NCBI GenBank assembly: GCA_024610705.1 | Contig: JANDEH010000008.1 | Coordinates: forward strand, 45,106,990-45,170,989 | DNA from: Tetragnatha versicolor | Lineage: Eukaryota > Arthropoda > Arachnida > Araneae > Tetragnathidae | Direction of reading: 5' to 3' | Length of the DNA: 64,000 nucleotides | In this document: positions 32,105 through 42,200 of the stretch, one piece after another | Layout of the letters: the number at the start of each line of letters is the position of its first letter | How positions within the stretch are numbered: the stretch's first letter is position 1 | The notes under the pieces: generated by a model | Seen by the model: only the letters and a program-made list of their open reading frames with translations | Database searches by the model: none | What the model was told of the DNA's origin: nothing | Position numbers and translations under genes: made by a program

Positions 32105-32720
32105 TGTGCGGATGGCTCAGTTGGTTAAGTCTATTGAAAAATGACAGGTGCAACAAGTGGTAAAGACAGAGTCCTAGGTTCTACTCCTACCTAGGTAACT
32201 CACTTTTGCTCAAATTTAAATTAATTCAAAATAAAAAATAAAAAATTTCCTAATATAACCAGACCAAATAAATCAAGTATTGACGTACCCTGATGGCTCA
32301 GTTGCTAGAATAGGCATTGTGGCTCAGTTATGTGGTACTGGCAGTGTATGCAGGTTCGATTCCAGCTTTGAAAACTCAATCTTTTGCTCAAAAATGGAAT
32401 TAAATATCAATTTCCATGACATACTGAAATCATCATTAGAGAAATTACTCTCCAACTTACAAGTCCATATGGCTTAGTTGGTAGACACTCTAGCATTGTG
32501 TCTTAGATAGGATCTAACAGTGGTTGAGGGTTCGATACGCAATTGGAAGTGTTCTTTTGCTAAAAAAGATGAAATAAGTTTGTTAATAAAGTATTCCGAT
32601 GAAACATAAAATGAATTAATAAATCTAGAATGAATGTGCCCTGATGGCTCAGTTGGTAGAGTCGTGGCCTGTGTGCTGAAGGTACTCAGTTCAAACCTCA
32701 CTAACCTAACAATCTCTTCT
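32105..32720 (+). repeat. Tandem array of four tRNA-like units, period about 178 bp
   Basis: GATGGCTCAGTTGG-type box A motifs recur at 32112, 32293, 32469 and 32644 (spacing 181, 176, 175). Each is followed by a box B-like motif (e.g. AGGTTCGATTCC, AGGGTTCGATAC, AGTTCAAACC) and then a shared CTTTTGCT-A-rich spacer. They look like tRNA-derived Pol III promoter units, not functional tRNA genes: box A-B spacing varies and stems do not close. Confidence 0.7.
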
Positions 32721-33184
32721 CTTACCCCTTCTATCTCTTCAAATAATACTCTCTATTATTGTGTATGATAATGTTGTCTGTGTTAATACTTAATTTATAG
32801 TACCTTTCTGAGTATCTGATGTTCACTGCCTAGGGGAGGAATCCAGTGACCAGTTGGGGTCACCTCGACGGACCTTATCTGCTCCCCCTGGACGAATTGG
32901 CGGCCTGGGGGTTTAGGATGGACGCCTCCAGTGTTGCCAAGGGTTCCAGGGGCATAGCAGAGAAGGGTCCATCGAGTCTGGTTTTGCTTTTTTTATTATT
33001 GAAAAAATAATAAAATGAAAAAAAAATGTTTTAACTGTGACCGTAACGGTCATTTAAGCAGGTTGTGTTTTTTCGCTAAGCCTAACCCTTTTTGAGACTC
33101 CTGAAAACTATGTAAAAGTTTATACTAGTTAGTTAACTGTGACCGAAACTGCCGGTATAGATATAAAATTTTCAACTGCGCTTA

Positions 33185-33800
33185 ACCCACCAAACGTACC
33201 CACCTAGTTTTGAACCTAGGACCGGGTCACCCATCTGGGAGAAATAAGTCCTTGAGCAACACATGAATCCACTGAGCCATTGACTCACACAACTGTGAGA
33301 ACAATTAATAACTCTGAATATTAATTTCTTAAAAGTAAATAGAAAAAGATCGGCACCGAACCTTGGACCGTAGAACTCGAACCACAGGTGCATCCACTGA
33401 GCCATTGACTCACACAGCCTGGAGAACAATTAATAACTCTGAATATTAATTTCTTAAAAGTAAATAGAAAAAGACTGGCACCGAACCCAGGGCCGTAGTA
33501 CTCGAGCCACACATGCATCCACTGAGCCATTGCCTCACACAACTGTGAGAACAATTAATTACTCTGAATATTAATTTCTTAAAAGTAAATAGAAAAAGAC
33601 TGGCACCGAACTCAGTGTCGTAGTACTCGAAGCACACACGCATCCACTGAGCCATTGACTCACACAGCCAGCAGAACAATTAATAAGTCTGTATTTTAAT
33701 TTTTAAAGGTAAATAGAAAAAGACTGGCATCGAACCCAAGACTGTAGTACTCGGGCCACTCATGGAACCGCTCAAGTATCAGCAGTGCTGCCCTCTACAA
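33185..33800 (-). repeat. Tandem array of tRNA-like units, period exactly 125 bp
   Basis: ATCCACTGAGCCATTG occurs at 33267, 33392, 33517 and 33642, and a decayed fifth copy near 33763. On the minus strand each unit reads a box A-like TGGCTCAGTGGATG and a box B-like GGGTTCGGTGCC, joined by an AT-rich spacer. Overlapping minus-strand open frames here are by-products of the repeat. The orientation is opposite to the array at 32105-32720. Confidence 0.8.
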
Positions 33801-35250
33801 ATATTACGAAAAACTGGGGATCTGCAAAAGAATCGATGGTGCTGCCGCCTGTTAACGAATTAGAGAATGAAAGCACAAGTTGAAAGAATTTATCTTTGAT
33901 ATGAGTTATTAAAGAGGAATAACTGCAGTTGAAAAACCAGAAAATGTTATAAACAAGTGTATAACTTTATAACAATAGAGTAGTTTGCAAGAAGAGATTA
34001 TTTCAATCGATATTCAAATTAAATGTAAATATTTTAAAAAGCAAATGTAATTTCCAATTCATAAATTCAACGTAATTTAAAGCTCAAACTAAAAAGTTAT
34101 CAGGAGCTCAGAAAGATGTGTCAACTGCACCGCTCGCTATATCCTACTATAACTTCCAAAATATTAATATTTTAGGGAATTTTACTTTTTAGATAGAAAC
34201 TACTTTCTAAGAAAAATTATGCATTCCAATATGCTGAAACTGTATAAACTTTTAAGCTACTTTTAGGATATCTTAATTCAGTAGTAAAATTATATAAAAC
34301 ACTAAATTGCATCATTCTCCAAACTTTGCACCTTTTATTCATCCAAACTTCGACCATAACCCCGATAACTTAGCTCTTTCATTCCTTAAGAGTTTAATTA
34401 AGAGGATAACAAAAAATCAAAGTTAGTTCAATCATTAGATTACCTCGTTGATGAAGCAACCAGTAGTTTTTATCCAGTCTATTTTCCAGTTATCCATCAA
34501 TCAAGATTAAAAACTTTGGATCGTCTGATATGAAAGTGTATTGAAGATGGTGAAAGTAGGAGTAAAAAAAGCAAAACGTAGCTCATTATTTTATGAAACT
34601 TTATTTACAAAAGCATCCAGTTTATGTATGAAAGTTTAAAACATTAGGTATACACATCAAAATACTGGTATTTGACATTAATACAGAAACTCTATGCTAC
34701 GGTCTCAGTCAGCTTCGTAGAAATTCACTTTGAAGGTTCAATGAAAATTGCGATACGAAATTGCACGAAGGTAAAAATATTTGAAAAAAATATAGTTAAC
34801 TACCTTCTAATAATTTTTTTGACATCATTAGGTAACAAATTTAAATTAAAATGGTTTAAAAAAGAAACGAAAACAAATTGTGTAGCCATTCCTAAAATAT
34901 CACAAATTTTACTGACTTAACGAGTGTAAAATTTTCCTCCCTTTCGAGACGAGATGTTCATTCACGCTTTTAAAATAGGACTCAAGAGATGTGGTATGAC
35001 TAAAATAGTTTCTGTTTCAATGCCAATGATTTGATTAAAATCGACTTGCAATACGCAAATATACGCTATGATGATACGCATCGCATAGGTATGAGAAAAG
35101 TGCACCAAGCTTTTAAAAACCAATAAAATAAATGAATAATCACATTCGGCAAAACTGTAATCAAACCCTATAATACAGATAACAAGTTCCTCTTTTTGAT
35201 TCCTTGCTGTTTTCTCCCAGTTTCACGAGTTGCTTCACGAGTTAATATTT
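33800..35250. other. Intergenic AT-rich sequence
   Basis: I see no gene, repeat array or paired termini here. The open frame 34672-34920 is low-complexity and unsupported. Confidence 0.4.
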
Positions 35251-35252
35251 AA

Positions 35253-35406
35253 TAGAGCTTTGTACATCACGTGATTTGGCCCTAGCAACAGCCCAAACAA
35301 CCGCCTAGCAACAGGTTTGCGCATGCTCAGTGCATTGCACATGCTATTGTTTTGCCCTCCACGGTCGTGAAAAAAACTTGTCGTGACGTCATCGCGAAAA
35401 GCTCTA
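35253..35406. mobile_element. TIR MITE
   Basis: Ends TAGAGCTTT and AAAGCTCTA with further inverted similarity (CATCACGTGA / TGACGTCATCG), in a GC-richer body between the two genes. Confidence 0.5.
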
Positions 35407-35507
35407 TAGTATATTTTAAATTTGAGTTACATTTTCAATTCTAACCAACTTTTCAAATATTTGATTCATTCGTCAGACGTCCCATCTCCAATGGAAACGA
35501 ACTCTTA

Positions 35508-35670
35508 CGGCCGTATTCACCGGTAACCTGACCGGCGGTCTGGTCAGGAAACCATGGTTACAGCCTCTGATTGGTGGAAAAATAATTCAATATTTTCCTT
35601 CCACCAATCAGAGGCTGTAACCATGGTTTCCTGACCAGACCGCCAGTCAGGTTACCGGTGAATACGGCCG
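35508..35670. mobile_element. Palindromic PIF/Harbinger-like MITE
   Basis: A near-perfect inverted repeat starting CGGCCGTATTCACCGGTAAC, with arms of about 75 nt and TTA on each side (35505-35507, 35671-35673). A 3-bp TWA duplication is typical of PIF/Harbinger. Confidence 0.8.
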
Positions 35671-35861
35671 TTAGAATGCCGCGAATAGAGTTTAGAATAA
35701 GGAATCCCATATTTACAAATCATAATCCCAAATTTTGAACTATCAATATTTGCAACCCTTTCAGTTCTGAACGGCCCAACTTTTCTATAGGATTCAATGA
35801 CAATCTTGGGCGGTTTAGGACTGAAAGGGATAAACATTAACTGGGCAGAAGAGGGTTGCCC

Positions 35862-35983
35862 ATGTTTTCCAGGTAATGTTCCTGGTAAATAACAAGAACA
35901 TTAGCGCAAAAGACTGGTATACCGGTAGCTTTTATCGATTATACCGTAACGTTCCTGTTATTTTTCAGGAACATTTTACAGTG
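35862..35983. mobile_element. Small inverted-repeat element 3' of stomatin
   Basis: Arms with AATGTTCCTG...ATAACA and the complement end just downstream of the stomatin stop codon. A poly(A) signal was not recognised in it. Confidence 0.45.
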
Positions 35984-36077
35984 CATATCCACGAAATCAT
36001 TGTTTTTTCCAGCTCGTTGCACTTTTCACCGAATAATTAAGTTCAGTCTCTGTGCTTCATTAATGGGGGTCGTCAGC

Positions 36078-36266
36078 TCACTTGATGCCCATCCCTCTGA
36101 GCAGCTCGAGGGGCAGTGGGAATACGACCGTGGAGTTCTTCTCCGCCGCGATCGAGGTGAGGGTCTGCAGGTAGCGGAGCTGCAAGGCTCCTGGGGACTC
36201 GGCGATGACGTCGGCGGCCTCTTTGAGGGCCCGAGAGGCACGTTGTTCTCCTTCGGCCGCGATCAC
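36078..36266 (-). CDS. Stomatin last exon
   Basis: Reads VIAAEGEQRASRALKEAADV, then ALQLRYLQTLTSIAAEKNST and finally VVFPLPLELLRGMGIK before TGA (36080-36078). ALQLRYLQTL and EKNSTVVFPLP are the C-terminal oligomerisation and membrane-contact motifs of stomatin. The acceptor is CGCCCAG. No convincing poly(A) hexamer was seen just downstream. Confidence 0.95.
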   Translation of the reverse strand: MIAAEGEQRASRALKEAADVIAESPGALQLRYLQTLTSIAAEKNSTVVFPLPLELLRGMGIK

Positions 36267-39200
36267 CTGGGCGAAAAGAAAGAGGGTCAGTTATTTGGAC
36301 CACAACATAGGGTGCATCTAAAGTTTTATTACCCCGAATTAAATAAATAATTTAAAAGAGGTTCCCCTCCTCTGAGGTATCATAAATTTTTCGCTGTTGA
36401 CGGTCGTCGGGGTAATAAAACTTTAGATGCACCCATATCATTTTGAGATTTAGGGAGGGAAATCTACCCCACTCTTTTGTTCGCTAATTGACCTCACCTA
36501 ACCACACAAAGAGGTGGGGTAGATTTCCACGTCCCGATAAGATACGCCCGGTCTTGAGCTCACGATGACGTTGGCCTTATATAAGGCGGAGTGTATAACT
36601 ATAGTAGTAAATTCTGGTACAGATTCGCGTTATAGAGAAGTCTACTGTACTCACCTTAGCTCTAGCTTCTCTGGAGGCTTCTGCTTCGGCGGCCATGGCA
36701 CGTTGCATCTGCTGAGGCAATCGGACGTCTTTGCTGTAATGAAGTAAATGTTGTTCAGAACCCAGACTTATAAAGTCAGAAATTTATTAGTGTCCGGAAC
36801 ACCCAAAAAGATGATGAGGAAATAACTCTTTCCTAATGTTGGGGCGCTACACTAACGAAGATATTATCACATTCGTAACTCAAACACATACAAGAGTAAA
36901 ATGTCATGGGGAGTCAATTTTTCAAAACTCTATCATTAAATTCAATGAGCATGATTGCATTTGTCATTACCACTCAAAAAAGAAATCTTATTATTTAAAC
37001 AAAAGGGTTCATGGATTTCAAATGAATATATTTGATTTAGATAACTTTTAACACAGATATCGGTACATTTGCCAAGTGCATGATTATCAAGTCTTGATTA
37101 GTTTTCCTTATTTAGCAAAATAAAATGATAGTTCATGTAGGATGAATTATAGTCCCAACTAAATATGTTTCCCAATGTTTAAACAAAAAAGTCGTAAAAC
37201 ATCCTATTGTTCATTAAACCTTACTTTCCTGATGAAAAAAGTTTTTTTAATTTATATTTTTTTTTGCTGAAGGTATCATTTCAAGGTCGCTGAGAAAATC
37301 GTCTTTAATACAGAAAGTTTGAACAACTTGAAATATCAGTCGTGCTTGCCTGCCATCCGAAAAGATTAAAAGTACGACGATTAGCTTTCGTAGCACGGAA
37401 TAAAGTAATTTAGAAGGTGTTTCAGAAACGATAGATGGACGAATATAATATGAAAAATAAATTGACACAAATATGCTTTTACTGGCTTTAGTGCAAGAAA
37501 TAAACTTTTACTAATTGAAGAAAGTTTTAGTTATTATCCAAATACGATTTAATTTTTTACTATCTAGAAAATCTACTTACATTTCTACTCTTTCGACTTT
37601 AACACCCCATGGAGCTGTGGCCACATCCAAACTTGCCTGAGGAAAAGAGAATGTTATCTCGTTAAAATCTCGAAAAGCACACTTAAAATATGATAAATAT
37701 CACTGTAAATGTGGTATAAAAATTAAGAAAGTCGTAAAGTCCCAGCTTTGAAGGGGATATTACCCCAGAGTTATACTACATTCACACATGAAGAGTTAAT
37801 CTAGTTTAAGTGCTAATCTAGCTTAAATATAGCATTGTAAAAATGTTACATTTAAGCTAGATTAGAACTTAAACTAGATTAACTTTTCATGTGTGAATGT
37901 AGTATAAGTGTTTTGTTTAGAAAAGTATTAAAAGGAAATAAGGAAAAATGGGGAAAATGAGGTATCTAACCTCAATTTTAGGTTCAAATGACAGTGAAAA
38001 CACAGGGAGAAAAATGTAAACACTCAAAAAAGTTATGTTATAAATTTATAGAAATTAAGCTCTAATTTAAAGTAGAAAAACCCTTTTGATCAATGGAAGT
38101 GAATTTTATTAAGTACTTTATGTTATATTAATATTATTTTTTCTAAGGTACCTCCTTACCAATGCTTTTTTACATCAAGTTTTAAATGACTTAGATTACT
38201 TTATTTATACAGTTATATTAATTTTTGTGAACCTAATTTCAAAATTTTGTTAACAATGTGAATTTGAAGTAAAATTGGAGGGTCTAGGGATCCTACCCCC
38301 CCTCCCAAAAAGGGAAATTCCCTTTCAAAATATAGCGTTTTAGCTCATTTTGAGGCCTTTTTGGAGAACACCCTAAGAGCACCGCTACCGATCTTCGTAA
38401 GTGGAAGAAACAGAAGCTAATAGATTTCAAAATTTTAAGGGGGATTGGAAATTTTCTCCCTCAGAAAGTTCTTGGAATTTTTACATTTAAAAATAGTATT
38501 TTGACACATTTTGAGACACTTTGGGTTACACTGCTCCTTGTCACATATTCTTTAAGAAAAAAAAACAGCATAAAAATTAAAGTCTAAATTTCGGAAAGGG
38601 GTTAAACACCTAAACCCCTCCCCGTTAGATACAGCCCCCTGTACATTTATGTAGCCACTGAAGGTTGCATGACTCGTTTAAAATTCATCTTCATCATGTC
38701 ACATTACTACAATCGAATACTTCATTTCTCGACCGCCTCATCTACTCACTCAGTTGAACAAGGCGCCTCGAATCGCATCATCTCAAAAAGAATCGATCAT
38801 TCATTCGTGGTGGATTCCCATATTGCGTGATGATGGACATAGAGAGAGATCGATCAAAAGAGCGAGAGTCTCTCACGATGAGAAACGACCTTAATGCGAC
38901 TCTATTAATGCAATAATAAGGGTCCACTTTGGCTCCAGTCCAAAACGAGCGACATCCAATCCACGCTATAGCTATCTAAATAAGATGGGAAATTCACGAG
39001 GAGGTTGACTTTGGCACGTGGAATCATCCTTTATTCACTCTTATTCCGCGTAATTCAGTCCAAAAATGTAACCTTTTTCAGTATATCAAAATTCAAAAGC
39101 CTTACTCAGTACAACTGGAAGTACTCTGGGGAAGCTATCAGATCAAAAATGAACACATCAGATAAAAATGCGGTGAGTGTTGGAATGGGAAACACGATGT

Positions 39201-42200
39201 AAAGTACCTGAAAAAAATACAGCCTGAAGCTGTACGACCCTGAAAAGCCTATTTGCGATTCCACATGTGGATCATAAGCTTGTTGGGTCTGCTGGTCTTA
39301 AATAATTAAACTTAAAATGTTATTACGAAAATTTAATTTAGCCCGCATTTTTTCGTGAGTCTAAATTATTTTTACGAATTCGCCTATGAAAAATATGTTG
39401 AACTGCTTATAGTTTACAAATTATACGGTACAATTAATTAAACGGCAGCTGGCAACAAAAAAGCTTTAAAAAAATACCCATTTTCCCAAAAGTATAAAGT
39501 CCTTTGAAATAACCATTTTTCTATTATTAAATCATTTATAATTTACCTTAATGTAATGAAAAAACCCTAGTTCTTTTAGATGGATATTTTTTGGCCCATA
39601 CCAAATCAGGTTGTTATACTTTTGGCATGCACTACCATTAAAGTTGTACACTGTGCTATGCAGGAACACGAAAACAGGTCCATTGTCATTTACTAGGACT
39701 TCAGGAAGCAGTTTCGCCGTTGTCAAAACAACAGCTGCCTGACAGTCGATTCAGAAGAAAAGCATTCTACACTATGTCGTACCACTGTTTTCTGTAACAA
39801 CCAAGTAAAGTTTTGAAAAAGGGGTGAATAACCGATCTGTCGAGACTTGTCACAGTTCGGAGTTCCACATGTTCAACGTGCATAATGAGCGCTCGATCAA
39901 ATAAAAGAAAAAACACGATATTTTCAAAACGATTTTAATTATTCATCATTGAAATCGATTATAAGAGCAAGTTTAATTGAGGTTTTGTGAATTTTCGAAG
40001 AACCAGGGGCGCGTATATAAGGGGGGGCAAGGGGACCATCAAATTCTACCTAAATTATACAGGAAGCTACATTGGCAATATTTAATATTCATGAAAGGAG
40101 CTGAGGGATAATTTTGGGATCCTCGGCATTCAATTTGCGCTGGGAACTACATTCTTCGTTTGCTCTCAGCTTATTTTTCCATTGTCAAGAAACGTTGGAG
40201 TCTAGTAAGTCAAAACAATACCGGCAGCTTTGATGAACTCCACAACTGAACAGGCTTTGCTAGCTGTTTTTGAACTAGTAACTTGAAACTTTAGGCTAAG
40301 CGCGCACTAGAGTTTTTTGTCACGGCGACTGAGACAAAATTATCACCCTGGCTATTGCAAGAAGCTAGAGCGCGTGCATTAGGCGACGAGACTCTTGGCC
40401 GATTGCCAAGAATCTCGCCATAGAAATGCATTGCTCTCGAGTGACCTAGTGCGCGACAGAAGTCTCTAGTGTGCGCTTAGCCTAAGGCTAAGCGCGCACT
40501 ACAGACTTTTGCCTCGGCGACAGAGACAAAATAATCACCCTGGCTATTGCAAGAAGCTAGAGCGCGCGCACAGGCGACGAGACACTTGGCCCATTGCCAA
40601 GAATCTCACCATTGAAATACATAGCTCTCGAGTGACCTAGTGTTATAGTTGCCGGCGACAGAAGTCTCTAAAGCGCGCTTAGCCTAAGTCTTAACTACAA
40701 ATTTTATCAGCCTATCATTTATCGTGCCGACCTTACAAAGTTACAAATAGCCTTCTTTTGAGACACACCTACCTGCATAACGTGGCTGATCTGTTCCCTC
40801 TCGGACAGGATCTCGGAGAGAGACTTGGTACCAAGGACGGTCCTCAGGGTGGTGGCCGCAAGGAGTTGCGTTGAAGAGGCGTAGTTAGCCACATTGGACA
40901 CGGCGATGGTGGCGTTGCTGATGCGATAGTACACTACAGCGTCTACGGACACAGTCACACTGTCCTTACTCAGCACCTGTGGGGAGACAGTCATTCATTC
41001 AACAAGTAATATAGACTATACACTGCAAAAAAAATCGCCAAGCAAGAAACGGAAAAGATCTGGCAGCCAAAGTCGCCAGTTTTCCTTTCTGTACACGGGA
41101 TTTCTCTGTTGACTGAACTTTTTCTGTATGCTTTGTATCTCTACGCAGCTTTAGGGAACTTATCCATCGGAAATATTATATTTAACTATAAATTGTCTCT
41201 CTACAGACAGGTGTCTCATTTTTTCCCAACTTCAGAAATTTTAGTGGGTTATATGAAGCGTTGGTTGGATTGGACCCAATGGGTTTTTTCAAAAAAACCC
41301 AGGTGAAAAAACCCACATTTTGGACCCCTTTTTGGGTTTTTTCAAGAAAAATCAAGATTTTGGCAGTTCTTTCAAAATTAAATGTGTTTTTTTTCAAAGT
41401 TTAGGATATTTTTAAAAAATTTTATGGGTTTTATCAAAATTTAAACCAGGTTTTAAAAATTAAATGGTGTTTTTTTTCAATGTCAGGGAGTTTTTTTTTT
41501 AAATAAATAGGTTCTTTTATTATTCAGTGGGTTTTTTCATTATTGAATGGGGGTTTTTTTACAAATTTAGGACGTTTTAAGTTCAAACTAGATATACAAA
41601 GAAGATTTTTTTAAATTTCAGTGGGTTTTTTCAAAGTTGAATAGATTTCTTTCAATATTGAATGGTTTTTTTTCAAAACTTAAACCAGGTTTCAGTAAAT
41701 AAGGGGTGCTTTTACATTTTCAGTGGGTTTTTTCAAAGTATAAAAACTTTGAAAAAACCCACTTAACTGTGGAAAAACTGACATTATTTTGACAGAACAC
41801 ATTTCACATAGAAAGAACTCACTAAAATTTAAAAAAAAACACTTACTTTATAGGAGAAAACCACTTAATTTTGAAAAAACCCACATTTTTTTCAGAAAAA
41901 ACACAGTTTTATATGGGTTTTTTCAGGGTTTTATTGAAAAAACCCGAAAAAACCCAACCCACTTTGGTTTTTTCAAAAAAACCCGGGTTTTTGCCAACCC
42001 TGGTTATATGTCCCTATTAAATACTTTCGCAAAAAAGTATCTAAAGTTGCGAAAAGATCGTGCATATAGAAAAAGTTCAGTCAACAGAGAAATCCAGTGT
42101 GAAGGAAAGCTCCGACAACTTTTGCTGTCAGTTTTTCGTCAATTTTTTTTTCAGTTTTAGACTTTTGTTAATAATGTTTGATACGTCATAATAATGTTGT

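Noticed and set aside
32640..32710. Possible functional tRNA gene
   Set aside because: Box A and box B are good, but acceptor and anticodon stems do not pair convincingly and the unit is one of a diverged tandem array.
33172..33679. Three overlapping minus-strand open frames of 77-85 codons
   Set aside because: They repeat every 125 bp with the tRNA-like array; the similarity comes from the DNA repeat, not from a protein family.
36026..36350. Open frames on both strands around the stomatin last exon, including a 116-codon plus-strand frame
   Set aside because: Shadows of the minus-strand exon 36078-36266, which has clear homology and splice support.
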